Positions 32,766-40,646 of a stretch of DNA of 64,000 bases are shown one piece after another. The stretch comes from Polaromonas sp. (GTDB lineage: Bacteria; Pseudomonadota; Gammaproteobacteria; Burkholderiales; Burkholderiaceae_C): positions 98,507 through 162,506 of the forward strand of contig JANYGP010000040.1 of NCBI GenBank assembly GCA_025362315.1. The letters are read 5' to 3'. How positions within the stretch are numbered: position 1 is the stretch's first letter; each line of letters starts with the position of its first letter. The notes beneath the pieces were generated by a model, which had not been told where the DNA came from, ran no database searches, and saw only the letters and a program-made list of their open reading frames with translations. The translations under genes and the position numbers were made by a program.

Positions 32766-33452
32766 GTGCGCACCGCCTATCTGAGTGGTGTGTGCCACTC
32801 CGTTCTGGTCATCCCGTCTTATCTGCCCTTTGGCCTGGTGTGTGGTTTAGCGTCCGTCAATGCCGGGCTGACGACGGGCGCTTCCGTTGCACTCCCTGCT
32901 CTTGTGTTTGCCAGGTCATCTCAAACAGTCTTGGTGCAATTTTTGCAGGGTAACGCTTCGCTTTGGGTAGCGATTTTGTCGGGCTGCGTGATCAACCTGC
33001 GTATGGCGGTGTACAGCGTTGCCATGGCCAGCACGGTGCGCCATTTAGCCAAGCCTCAGCGCATCGTGGTGGCAGCCCTTTTGTTTGATGCCAGTTTTGC
33101 TTTGCTGCAAGAGCGCGAACGCATGCACCCGCATGACAAAAACAGCATTGCCTGCTGTGCAGGCCGCAGCACCATGTTCTGGAGCTTCTGGTTGTTGTTT
33201 TGTGCTGTCGGCATTTTCGCAGGCAATATTGTCCAAAGCAGTTGGCAGCTTAACTTTGCCATTCCGTTGTCGTTTGTTGCCATAGCCGCCACGTCCATTC
33301 GCAGTGTGCCGATGGCAGCAAGTGCACTGGTGGGCGGCGTGGCCAGTGTGGTGCTGTTTGGTTTGCCACTTAAATTGGGGCTGATTGCAGCGTGCCTGGC
33401 GGGGCTGCTTGCTGGCTTGCTGGCGCAAAAATTAACCGGGACAAAAACATGA
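32766..33452 (+). CDS. azlC: AzlC family branched-chain amino acid exporter, large subunit
   Basis: Polytopic inner-membrane protein of the AzlC/YgaZ family, which with AzlD exports branched-chain amino acids or related compounds. It shows IPSYLPFGLVCGLASVNAGL, the central LVFARSSQTVLVQFL and INLRMAVYSVAM signatures, and several hydrophobic segments. The start is GTG 32766. Length 228 aa is normal. Its stop overlaps azlD as ATGA. The substrate is not set by the sequence. Confidence 0.9.
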   Translation: MRTAYLSGVCHSVLVIPSYLPFGLVCGLASVNAGLTTGASVALPALVFARSSQTVLVQFLQGNASLWVAILSGCVINLRMAVYSVAMASTVRHLAKPQRIVVAALLFDASFALLQERERMHPHDKNSIACCAGRSTMFWSFWLLFCAVGIFAGNIVQSSWQLNFAIPLSFVAIAATSIRSVPMAASALVGGVASVVLFGLPLKLGLIAACLAGLLAGLLAQKLTGTKT

Positions 33453-33787
33453 CAAGCTTGAGCACATTTGACAGCTGGACGGTTGTCCTCTGCCTGGCTA
33501 TCGGTACGTCTTTGATTCGTTATTCCTTCATTGGCCTCTTTGCCGACAAGGGCATGCCGGCTTGGTTGAACCGTGTATTAAAACTGATGGTGCCAGCAAT
33601 ATTTGCGGCCATCGTGTTTAGCAGCGTCGCCATGGTGGGCGGTGAAATGGCAGGCTGGACACATTGGACGAGATACGGTGCGGCAATCATTGGTTTGTTT
33701 GCAGCAATTGCCACGCGCGGCAACATGCTGATCACCCTAGGCGCAGGCATGGCAACATTGCATGGCCTGCCCTGGCTTTTTTCATAG
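33449..33787 (+). CDS. azlD: AzlD domain protein, small exporter subunit
   Basis: Small partner of AzlC with four predicted membrane segments (WTVVLCLAIGTSLIRYSF, VLKLMVPAIFAAIVFSSVAM, YGAAIIGLFAAIATRG, MLITLGAGMATLHGL). I start at ATG 33449 (ATGA with azlC), giving 112 residues; the longer frame from 33392 only overlaps azlC. Confidence 0.88.
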   Translation: MTSLSTFDSWTVVLCLAIGTSLIRYSFIGLFADKGMPAWLNRVLKLMVPAIFAAIVFSSVAMVGGEMAGWTHWTRYGAAIIGLFAAIATRGNMLITLGAGMATLHGLPWLFS

Positions 33788-33807
33788 TCACGCCTAAGCA
33801 AAAAAGT

Positions 33808-33889
33808 GGTTTGCCTGAGTGTTCTGCGGAGGTAAAGGAGGAGCCCCCAAAGGGGGCAGAGGACACGCAGCAAAACACTCAGGCAAACC
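33808..33889. repeat. compound palindrome (REP-like) after azlD
   Basis: Outer arms GGTTTGCCTGAGTGTT (33808-33823) and AACACTCAGGCAAACC (33874-33889) are perfect inverted copies of 16 bases. Within the 50-base centre lies a second hairpin GCCCCCAAAGGGGGC (33843-33857). No T-run follows, so it is not a classical terminator. It occupies half of the 167-base gap between azlD and the next gene. Confidence 0.8.
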
Positions 33890-33954
33890 GCTCGCTGTAA
33901 CACCTGGTCTCCATCGTCGATCAGGCGAATCGCAGCGCCAGTTATCATGAAAGC

Positions 33955-34758
33955 ATGATTTCGAATGGCCCGTGGCGCGAAGCGCTGGCACGCACCAACC
34001 ACAGCGCCCGGCACTGGCTGGTGCAGTGGTGGCGACTGGCGCACCTCGGTGCGGTGCTGCTGCTGCTGGCAGTGACACCGTCCAGCTACAAGCGTGCAGA
34101 CGCCCTTGTGCTGGCCCGCCATGTGTATGACAACACGGCGCCCATCATGACCAGCTTTACCTTGCTGTGCGCACTGATCAGCCTGGTGCTAACCCGGATT
34201 GTGACAACAACTGCCTTGAGTTACGGCCTGTCGCAGTACGCGCTGCAAGTGGTGATCAGGGTGCTGGTGCTGGAGCTGATTCCCCTGACTGCTGCACTTT
34301 TTGTAGCGCTTCGCTGCACGATTCCGGACGGCGCCGAGCTGGCTGAGTTGAAGTCCCGCGGTGACATGGACAAGCTTCGCCAGCAGGGCATCAACCCGAT
34401 TGCCCGGCTGGTGCTGCCGCGCGTGACAGCTGGTATTTTTTCAACTGTCACGCTGGCGGTGCTCAGCTGCGTGGTGGCGTTGCTGGTGGCCTACGTCGCG
34501 ATTTATGGGTTTAATCTGGCCGGTTTTGCAGGCTATACACGCCTGTTTGGCCAGGTGTTTACACCCGCAGTCACACTGATTTTTGTCTTGAAAACCCTGC
34601 TTTTCAGTCTGGCGGTATCGCTGATCCCCATGGCATCGGCGCTGTACGGCGGTGCTGCCAACAACACCCGCACCAGCTCTGAAATGCGCAGCCTGGTTCG
34701 CATGTTTGCCATAATTTTGCTGATTGAAGTGCTGTCACTCGTTGGCAATTATTATTGA
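33955..34758 (+). CDS. MlaE-like ABC transporter permease (MCE lipid transport)
   Basis: Inner-membrane permease of the MlaE family, expected to work with the MCE protein encoded next door in lipid transport across the envelope. It has about five hydrophobic segments and the MlaE-type block VVIRVLVLELIPLTAALFVALR, then LVLPRVTAGIFSTVTLAVLSC. The first 25 residues are polar. Spacing to the MCE gene is three bases. No ABC ATPase gene (MlaF) lies on either side, which is unusual. Confidence 0.82.
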   Translation: MISNGPWREALARTNHSARHWLVQWWRLAHLGAVLLLLAVTPSSYKRADALVLARHVYDNTAPIMTSFTLLCALISLVLTRIVTTTALSYGLSQYALQVVIRVLVLELIPLTAALFVALRCTIPDGAELAELKSRGDMDKLRQQGINPIARLVLPRVTAGIFSTVTLAVLSCVVALLVAYVAIYGFNLAGFAGYTRLFGQVFTPAVTLIFVLKTLLFSLAVSLIPMASALYGGAANNTRTSSEMRSLVRMFAIILLIEVLSLVGNYY

Positions 34759-34761
34759 GTC

Positions 34762-35751
34762 ATGAGCGACAAAATTGACCTGACATCTGGCAACCCCCAA
34801 AGTCCGCCAGAAAATGATCACCTGGAGTTCAAGGCAGTGCTTTTGTTGGGCTTTATCGTGGCGCTGATTGTGGCGGCGGCCCTGTATGTGATGTATGCGC
34901 GCGGCATGTTTGAAAGCACCCAGCGCCTGGTGCTGGTTTCTGAAGACTCCGAGGGCGTTGTGGTGGGCATGAACATGACGTTTTCAGGTTTTCCGATTGG
35001 CAGGGTGCGCCGCATCGAACTGGCAGGCGATGGCAAGGCACGCATTTTGGTGGATATTGCCAGTGCAGATGCACATTGGCTGCGCCAGTCCAGTGTGTAC
35101 ACCGTGGTGCGCTCGCTGGTGGGCGGCACCAATATTCGGGCTTACACCGGCGTGATGACCGACCCGCCGCTGGAAGATGGCGCAATGCGCACAGTGCTGC
35201 AGGGTGATGCAGGCGCCGAAGTGCCCAAATTGATTGCTTCAGCCAAAGACCTGCTGGAAAGCGTCAGCTCGCTTGTCAGCAGCCAGGGCGCGCTGGGTGC
35301 CAGCTTTGGCAATTTGCAAACGCTGACTGCCAGGATTAACGGTCCGGGCGGTGCGCTGGCAGTTGCACTCGGTGGCCCCGATGAGGCGAAAAAGCTTTTG
35401 AACTCTCTGGACACCACCAGCAAAAACGTCAATTCGCTGCTGGTCAAGGTTGATGCCATGACCGCCAAAGCCGACGCCCAGGTGTTTGGAGACAAGGGCT
35501 TGATGCCAGAGACACGGGCCACGGTGGTGCAGCTCAACGGCTTGCTGACGGATGCCCGCACCAGCCTGAAAAAGGTTGATGCCGTGCTGGTCGAGGCGCA
35601 GGCCATCGGAACAAATGTGAAAGACGCCAGCGGCGACCTGGGGACGCTGCGCGGCGAAGTTGAGTCAAGCCTGCGCAAGGTTGATGGCCTGATCAACGAC
35701 ATCAATCGCAAATGGCCTTTTGCACGGGACACGGAAGTGAAGTTGCCATGA
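34762..35751 (+). CDS. MlaD/MCE-domain substrate-binding protein
   Basis: Membrane-anchored MCE protein of the MlaD group, predicted to form a periplasmic ring that shuttles lipids. One N-terminal transmembrane helix (LLGFIVALIVAAALYVMY, about 29-46) is followed by the MCE domain (SEDSEGVVVGMNMTFSGFPIGRVRRIEL onward, read in parts at residues 59-86). The long C-terminal part is helical (LLNSLDTTSKNVNSLLVKVD). Its stop overlaps the next gene as ATGA. Confidence 0.9.
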   Translation: MSDKIDLTSGNPQSPPENDHLEFKAVLLLGFIVALIVAAALYVMYARGMFESTQRLVLVSEDSEGVVVGMNMTFSGFPIGRVRRIELAGDGKARILVDIASADAHWLRQSSVYTVVRSLVGGTNIRAYTGVMTDPPLEDGAMRTVLQGDAGAEVPKLIASAKDLLESVSSLVSSQGALGASFGNLQTLTARINGPGGALAVALGGPDEAKKLLNSLDTTSKNVNSLLVKVDAMTAKADAQVFGDKGLMPETRATVVQLNGLLTDARTSLKKVDAVLVEAQAIGTNVKDASGDLGTLRGEVESSLRKVDGLINDINRKWPFARDTEVKLP

Positions 35752-36407
35752 AGCTCATTGCAGCCTGTGTAGTTTTAGTGGCTCAGACAGTCCTGGGTGG
35801 TTGCGCGTCCGGCCCCAAGCCCGCTGACTGGCAGCTCAGTGCCAAAGGCGCGATGGACCGCGCAGTGGCCGCCTACCTGGAAGGCAACAACCGGGTACAA
35901 GCGGCTGAATTGTCCCAGGCCAAAAGTGAAATTGCCAGTACCGGGCGCATTGACCTAATGGCGCGCGCCGAGTTGCTGGCTTGTGCCAGCCGCGTGGCCA
36001 GCCTGGTGTTTGAGCCTTGTGCAGGTTTTGAAAAACTGCGCCAGGACGCGCCACCAGCCGAGCGGGCTTACGCCGACTATCTGGCCGGCACGCTGCAGGC
36101 ACAAGACGCCATTTTATTGCCGAAAAATCAACAAATAAGTGCTCTGGCGACCGTAAATAATGCGCAAGCAGCTATTTTAAGCATAGCAGACCCCTTGAGT
36201 CTGCTGGTTGCATCCGGCGTTGCCGTGCAAGCTGGGCGGGCCAGCCCTGCAGTGGTGCAAGCCGCGGTTGACACAGCCTCCAGCCAGGGCTGGAAAAGAG
36301 CTTTGCTGGCCTGGCTGGGGGTACAGCTCAAGCTGGCAGAGTCCACCGGCAACAGCGTGGAAGCTGCACGCCTTCAACGCCGCATCAACCTTGTTTTAAA
36401 GCCTTGA
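35748..36407 (+). CDS. lipoprotein of unknown function linked to the MCE transporter
   Basis: Starts at ATG 35748 (ATGA with the MCE gene), giving a signal peptide with lipobox LGGC (C19). The mature 200 residues are Ala-rich and helical (KGAMDRAVAAYLEGNNRVQA, LMARAELLACASRVASLV), resembling TPR-like helical hairpins. It does not look like the usual ABC-type auxiliary lipoprotein of MCE operons. Residues about 125-147 are encoded by a dispersed repeat copy (NAQAAILSIAD). Function is unknown; the coupled start suggests it serves the MCE system. Confidence 0.75.
   Translation: MKLIAACVVLVAQTVLGGCASGPKPADWQLSAKGAMDRAVAAYLEGNNRVQAAELSQAKSEIASTGRIDLMARAELLACASRVASLVFEPCAGFEKLRQDAPPAERAYADYLAGTLQAQDAILLPKNQQISALATVNNAQAAILSIADPLSLLVASGVAVQAGRASPAVVQAAVDTASSQGWKRALLAWLGVQLKLAESTGNSVEAARLQRRINLVLKP
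36121..36187 (+). repeat. dispersed repeat, copy 5 (inside MCE-linked lipoprotein gene)
   Basis: Reads GTGCTCTGGCGACC, then AATGCGCAAGCAGCTATTTT and GCATAGC. In frame it encodes A-Q-A-A-I-L-S-I-A, in the same phase as copies 2 and 4. Confidence 0.7.
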
Positions 36408-36411
36408 CGGC

Positions 36412-37665
36412 ATGACAGTCCGGCCTTTGGCTGTTGCAGTTGCGGGGGCTCTGGCGCTGGCCACTGCCATGGGCATCGGGCGCTTTGCCTTCACGCCGCT
36501 GCTGCCCATGATGCTGTCCGATGGGGTGGTGGACCTGGCCGGTGCCAGCTGGCTGGCCACAGCCAATTACTTTGGCTATTTTGTCGGTGCCATGCTGTGC
36601 ACGGTGCAGCCCAGGCTGTGGGCGCACTTCAGCGGACTGCCGGCCATTGCACCCACCACGTGGCTGCGCGCAGGGCTGGTGGCAACTTGCGCGCTGACGC
36701 TTGGCATGGCGCTTGATGCACCCACACTGTGGCCTTTTTTGCGATTTGCTGCCGGTGTTGCTAGCGCATTTGTGTTTATTTTTACGTCGGGCTGGTGCCT
36801 GGCGCGCCTGGGCGAACAGCAGTCCAGCCACCTGGGCGGCATCATGTACACAGGGCCCGGCGCTGGCATCGCATTGAGCGGGGTGCTGGCCAGCGCCATG
36901 GTGGGCTGGCACTGGCACGCAAGCCAAGGCTGGTTGCTGATGGGCGCAATGGCCTGCGCCTTCACGGCGTGGGTGTGGCGGGTTTTTGGGCAACGCTCAA
37001 CGGCGTATGGGTTGCCCCAGTCTGCTGGCATATTGTCCGCAGCGCCGCATCCGCTGGTTCCAGCAGTTCCGGTGGTTTTGCCAGTCGGGGTCAGCCGCTG
37101 GCACATGGCATGGCTGGCGTTGGCCTATGGGCTGGACGGTTTGGGCTACATCATCACCGCTACATTTTTGCCGGTCATTGCCCGCCAGGTCGTGCCAGGC
37201 TCGCCATGGCTGGACTTGTTCTGGCCGCTGTTTGGACTGGCAGTGGTGGCCGGCGCGCTGCTGTCCACCCGGGTGCCACTCAAGGTGGATTTGCGCTTGC
37301 TGCTGGCCGCGTGCTACGTCATGCAGGCATTTGGCGTCATCATGACCGTGTGGCTGCCAACGCCGCTGGGGTTTGCCATTGGCAGCCTGCTGCTGGGCCT
37401 GCCGTTCACGGCCATCACGTTTTTTGCCATGCAGGAGGTGCGCCGCCTCAAGCCGTTGAATCCAGCAAGCAGCATGGGGCTGCTCACCGCTGTTTATGGT
37501 CTGGGCCAGATCGCTGGCCCGCCGCTGGCTGCGTGGCTGCTCAGCCGCAGCGCAACAGTTGCCCAAGGTTTTAACCTGGCCCTTGAAATTGCCGCCAGCG
37601 CACTGGTCATCGGCGCTGTCATGTTCATGGGGATGTTCCGCGCTTATCCTCGGCCGGTTGCCTGA
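36412..37665 (+). CDS. YbfB/YjiJ family MFS transporter
   Basis: Twelve-helix-type major facilitator of the YbfB/YjiJ family; substrate unknown. The family's N-terminal signature is visible (ALATAMGIGRFAFTPLLPMM), followed by many hydrophobic segments, an MFS-type GLDGLGYIITATFLPVIAR in the second half and PASSMGLLTAVYGLGQIAGP near the end. Length 417 aa fits. It begins four bases after the lipoprotein gene, so it may be co-transcribed with the MCE set. Confidence 0.88.
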   Translation: MTVRPLAVAVAGALALATAMGIGRFAFTPLLPMMLSDGVVDLAGASWLATANYFGYFVGAMLCTVQPRLWAHFSGLPAIAPTTWLRAGLVATCALTLGMALDAPTLWPFLRFAAGVASAFVFIFTSGWCLARLGEQQSSHLGGIMYTGPGAGIALSGVLASAMVGWHWHASQGWLLMGAMACAFTAWVWRVFGQRSTAYGLPQSAGILSAAPHPLVPAVPVVLPVGVSRWHMAWLALAYGLDGLGYIITATFLPVIARQVVPGSPWLDLFWPLFGLAVVAGALLSTRVPLKVDLRLLLAACYVMQAFGVIMTVWLPTPLGFAIGSLLLGLPFTAITFFAMQEVRRLKPLNPASSMGLLTAVYGLGQIAGPPLAAWLLSRSATVAQGFNLALEIAASALVIGAVMFMGMFRAYPRPVA

Positions 37666-37715
37666 ATGCTGCGCAATAATTTCATCCGACACGCCAAATT
37701 TACAACCCGCTTTTT

Positions 37716-38321
37716 ATGCAAAACCCTGCTGCCACCCAAACAACGCACAAACAAAGTGAGCCGCATGGTGATGCGCCAAGTTACAGCGCTTATTTGCGCC
37801 GGCATATCCGCACGGTGCCTGACTGGCCCGTGGCCGGCGTGCAGTTTCGGGACATCACGCCGCTGCTGCAAGACCCCAAAGTATTCAGGGTGCTGATCGA
37901 TGCTTTTGTTCACCGTTATATGGACCCGGCGCTGCGCCCCGACGTGGTGGCCGGTCTGGACGCGCGGGGCTTTATTTTGGGCGCGGTCGTGGCTTATGAG
38001 CTGAACATTGGCTTTGTGCCAATTCGCAAAAAAGGCAAGCTGCCTTTCACCACCGTACAGGAAACCTACGAGCTTGAATACGGCAGTGCCACCGTTGAGC
38101 TGCACACCGACGCTGTCAAACCAGGTGACAAAGTGCTGCTGATTGACGATCTGATAGCCACGGGCGGCACCATGATGGCGGGTAAAAAGCTGCTTGAAAA
38201 GCTGGGGGCAACGGTCATGGAAGGCGCTGCTATTGTTGATTTGCCTGAGCTGCAAGGGTCAAGCAAGCTGCGTGCTGCGGGTCTTAAATTGTTCACGCTG
38301 CTTGACTTTTCCGGGCATTGA
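37716..38321 (+). CDS. apt: adenine phosphoribosyltransferase
   Basis: Salvages adenine to AMP with PRPP. The signature block is [17 protein letters not shown], with [20 protein letters not shown] and [17 protein letters not shown] upstream and [10 protein letters not shown] at the end. A 24-residue N-terminal extension ([20 protein letters not shown]) precedes the family start near [10 protein letters not shown]. panE follows after four bases. Confidence 0.95.
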   Translation: MQNPAATQTTHKQSEPHGDAPSYSAYLRRHIRTVPDWPVAGVQFRDITPLLQDPKVFRVLIDAFVHRYMDPALRPDVVAGLDARGFILGAVVAYELNIGFVPIRKKGKLPFTTVQETYELEYGSATVELHTDAVKPGDKVLLIDDLIATGGTMMAGKKLLEKLGATVMEGAAIVDLPELQGSSKLRAAGLKLFTLLDFSGH

Positions 38322-38325
38322 AGCG

Positions 38326-39246
38326 GTGGCGGTGCAAGCTCTTAAATTTGCCGTGATGGGCGCCGGTGCAGTTGGCTGCTACTTCGGCGGCATGCTGGCG
38401 CGCGCGGGTCACCAGGTGGTGCTCATTGCCCGGCCGCAGCACGTGGCGGCCATCGCCAACGCGGGGCTGCGTCTGCAAACCCAGAACTTTGACGAGGTGA
38501 TTGCCTTGCAGTCCAGCGTTGATGCCAGCGAAGTGAGCGGCGCCGACGTTATCTTGTTTTGCGTCAAATCTGGCGACACCGAGGCCGTCGGGCGTTTGAT
38601 GGCGCCTTTTTTGGGCTCGGGCACGCACATTTTTTGTTTGCAAAACGGGGTGGACAACGCCGAGCGGCTGCGCGCCGTTCTAACTGCGCAGGGTGGCCAT
38701 CAGGTCAGCGCCGCAGTGGTTTACGTCGCCACTGAAATGGCAGGGCCCGGGCATGTCAAGCACCATGGCCGGGGTGACCTGGTGTGTGAGCCCACGCCGG
38801 GCAACACAGCAGTGTTGCAAGCCCTGCGGGCTGCTGGTGTGCCAATCGCGGAGTCAAACAACGTGCGGGGCGAGCTTTGGGCCAAGCTGATTTTGAACTG
38901 CGCCTACAACGCTGTATCAGCCATCACGCAGCTGCCATATGGCACAACAGTCGCAGGCGACGGTGTGCAGGACGTGATGCGTGATGTCGTTGCTGAATGC
39001 CTGGCTGTGGCCAAGGCAGACGGCGTGGATCTGGCAGGCGACGTACACGACGCAGTTGCCAGACTGGCCAACAGCATGCCAATGCAAAAGTCATCTACTG
39101 CGCAAGACTTGGCGCGCGGCAAACCCACTGAAATTGACTACCTGAACGGTTTTATTGTGCGGCGTGGCGCGGCCTTGGGCATTGCCACACCCGTGAACCG
39201 GGTGCTCTGGTCGCTGGTCAAGCTGCTGGAGTCAAAAACAGCCTGA
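38326..39246 (+). CDS. panE: 2-dehydropantoate 2-reductase (ApbA/PanE family)
   Basis: NADPH-dependent reductase of the pantothenate pathway or a relative of that family. The N-terminal Rossmann motif is AVMGAGAVGCYFGGML, followed by KSGDTEAVG, LQNGVDN and the active-site Lys region RGELWAKLILNCAYNAVSA; the C-terminal helical domain ends with PVNRVLWSLVKLLE. GTG 38326 (or GTG 38332) is the likely start; the longer frame from 38194 overlaps apt. Several paralogues of this family exist with other substrates. Confidence 0.88.
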   Translation: MAVQALKFAVMGAGAVGCYFGGMLARAGHQVVLIARPQHVAAIANAGLRLQTQNFDEVIALQSSVDASEVSGADVILFCVKSGDTEAVGRLMAPFLGSGTHIFCLQNGVDNAERLRAVLTAQGGHQVSAAVVYVATEMAGPGHVKHHGRGDLVCEPTPGNTAVLQALRAAGVPIAESNNVRGELWAKLILNCAYNAVSAITQLPYGTTVAGDGVQDVMRDVVAECLAVAKADGVDLAGDVHDAVARLANSMPMQKSSTAQDLARGKPTEIDYLNGFIVRRGAALGIATPVNRVLWSLVKLLESKTA

Positions 39247-39310
39247 AATATGACTGTTTTGGTGCTATATCGCACGTTATATATGCGCTAGCAGCTACAT
39301 TATTAATAGC
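39247..39310 (+). repeat. dispersed repeat, copy 6 (left flank of accessory islet)
   Basis: Reads TGACTGTTTTGGTGCTATAT, then ATATGCGCTAGCAGCTACAT and TTAATAGC. It fills the gap between panE and the EVE gene. An inverted copy (43112-43165) lies on the other side of the islet. Confidence 0.7.
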
Positions 39311-39314
39311 AAAT

Positions 39315-39779
39315 TCACGTCTGCAAGAGTTTGCCAATCAGCTGCCAATGCAAAGCGCTCACTGGCGTGATGGACAGGCGATTGCCCTTTTTCAGCACCA
39401 GCAACTCCCCCAGTGCAGGCACGGCGCGCAGCTCAGGCAGCGCCAGGTTACGGGTTTTGGCAACGACCTGCACGTCCACCAGCATCCACCTTGGCTCGGC
39501 AGGTTTTGACCTGGCATCAAAGTAGGGTGAGCCAACTTCAAACTGGGTGGGGTCAGGGTAGGGCTTGGACGCCACCCGCGCTGTGCCCACAATGCCCGGC
39601 TCAGCGCAGCTTGAGTGGTAAAACAAAACGCCATCACCCACACGCATCGCATCACGCATGAAGTTGCGCGCCTGATAGTTGCGCACGCCAACCCACGGCA
39701 CGGTTGCTTTGTTGGCTGCCAGCGCATCGTCAATTGAGCATTCGCTGGGCTCAGATTTCATGAGCCAGTAGCTGGTCAT
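39315..39779 (-). CDS. EVE domain-containing protein
   Basis: Single EVE (PUA-like) domain of 154 residues, related to thymocyte nuclear protein 1. Motifs are YWLMKSEPSECSIDD at the N-terminus, WVGVRNYQARNFMRDAMRVGDGVLFYHS and GIVGTARV. EVE domains are thought to recognise modified bases in nucleic acids; the ligand here is unknown. Its start overlaps the stop of the RelE/ParE toxin by four bases (ATGA), so it appears translationally coupled to the toxin-antitoxin pair. Confidence 0.92.
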   Translation of the reverse strand: MTSYWLMKSEPSECSIDDALAANKATVPWVGVRNYQARNFMRDAMRVGDGVLFYHSSCAEPGIVGTARVASKPYPDPTQFEVGSPYFDARSKPAEPRWMLVDVQVVAKTRNLALPELRAVPALGELLVLKKGNRLSITPVSALHWQLIGKLLQT

Positions 39780-40198
39780 GGCGCAGGCTCTAACCGTTCA
39801 AAGTTAAAGGAAATCTGTTTGTGATGGCGTATTGAAAGCAAATAAATAACCGGCTCGCCTTTCGGAACGATGTAAAGAATCAGGTAATCACCGTGCAGGT
39901 ATTCCCGTAGCGCATCCGCTGCGCCTTTGGGCAGGCTGGCAAGTTGCACCAGCGCTTCCGCAGACTGGGGCAGCCTGTCTGAATAGCGACGCCCCATCCG
40001 CGGAAAGCGGCGCAGGTTTGGAATCACTTTTGCTCTCAACCCCGCCAGCAACTTGTCGTACGCTGGTAATGCGTCTGCGTCGGTCAGAAAGCGTTCAATT
40101 GCTTCAAGCCGGTCTAAAAAGCTTGTGGTTAATTCAACCCGGTATTGTCTTGACTCCCGCTCATCAACGCTTGGCTTGTTAACGCCCGGTTTAACCAC
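39776..40198 (-). CDS. RelE/ParE family toxin
   Basis: Toxin of a type II toxin-antitoxin pair. After a variable N-terminus it shows YRVELTTSFLDRLEAIERFL, a central VIPNLRRFPRMGRRYS and the C-terminal LREYLHGDYLILYIVPKGEPVIYLLSIRHHKQ, read in parts, which is the RelE/ParE beta-sheet and its basic end. I choose GTG 40198, which overlaps the antitoxin stop by eight bases; the longer frame to 40339 runs antisense to nothing but overlaps the antitoxin gene. ParE-like (gyrase) or RelE-like (mRNA) activity cannot be told apart. Confidence 0.82.
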   Translation of the reverse strand: MVKPGVNKPSVDERESRQYRVELTTSFLDRLEAIERFLTDADALPAYDKLLAGLRAKVIPNLRRFPRMGRRYSDRLPQSAEALVQLASLPKGAADALREYLHGDYLILYIVPKGEPVIYLLSIRHHKQISFNFERLEPAP

Positions 40199-40538
40199 GT
40201 TTTTGGACGCGGTATTTTTGGGTGAGCTTGTTGGCACTTTTGGTTTGGGCTGTGGCGCCAAGTTGCTGCAAGCTTTCCAAAGCTGCATCTGCTTCAAAGG
40301 TTCGTCCGGCTGCAATGTCATCAAGCCCACGTCGCGCATCGTCTATCAACAGCAAATGAACGTGCTCCCGCTCTAGCTGGTGGTAGTAGTCCAGTTGTCT
40401 GGCGTCAATCAGGGCAACATAGCTTTCGCCATTTTTGGTGATGATTTTTTCTGCTCCGGCTTTGACCTGAATTGCCAGGTCAGACAAATTTGCCCGTGCC
40501 TGGGAGAAGGGGACGACGTCGCTGGCTTGGAATGACAT
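40191..40538 (-). CDS. Phd/YefM family antitoxin
   Basis: Antitoxin and likely autorepressor of the downstream toxin. The Phd/YefM fold is visible at the N-terminus: DVVPFSQARANLSDLAIQVK, KIITKNGESYVALIDARQLD. The C-terminal part (residues 60-115) is charged and would bind the toxin. The ribosome site AAGGTGA precedes ATG 40538. The stop lies within the start of the toxin gene. Confidence 0.85.
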   Translation of the reverse strand: MSFQASDVVPFSQARANLSDLAIQVKAGAEKIITKNGESYVALIDARQLDYYHQLEREHVHLLLIDDARRGLDDIAAGRTFEADAALESLQQLGATAQTKSANKLTQKYRVQKRG

Positions 40539-40576
40539 AGAAAATCACCTTTCTTGGTTAGCACTGAAGTTTGTAC

Positions 40577-40606
40577 AGTATATTGCGCAGACCGCAATTG
40601 GCGTCA
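40577..40606 (-). promoter_or_regulatory. possible promoter/operator of the antitoxin-toxin-EVE operon
   Basis: On the minus strand a weak -35 (TGACGC, 40606-40601) and -10 TATACT (40582-40577) are 18 bases apart. The spacer contains a perfect inverted repeat TTGCG-GTCTG-CGCAA (40583-40597), placed as an autorepressor operator would be. This is read by eye only. Confidence 0.35.
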
Positions 40607-40646
40607 CGCCATTTCACATTCGTTCAGCACCGTCACATAAATATTT

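Noticed and set aside
38194..38325. Longer panE frame
   Set aside because: It runs inside apt and family similarity begins only at LKFAVMGAGAVG.
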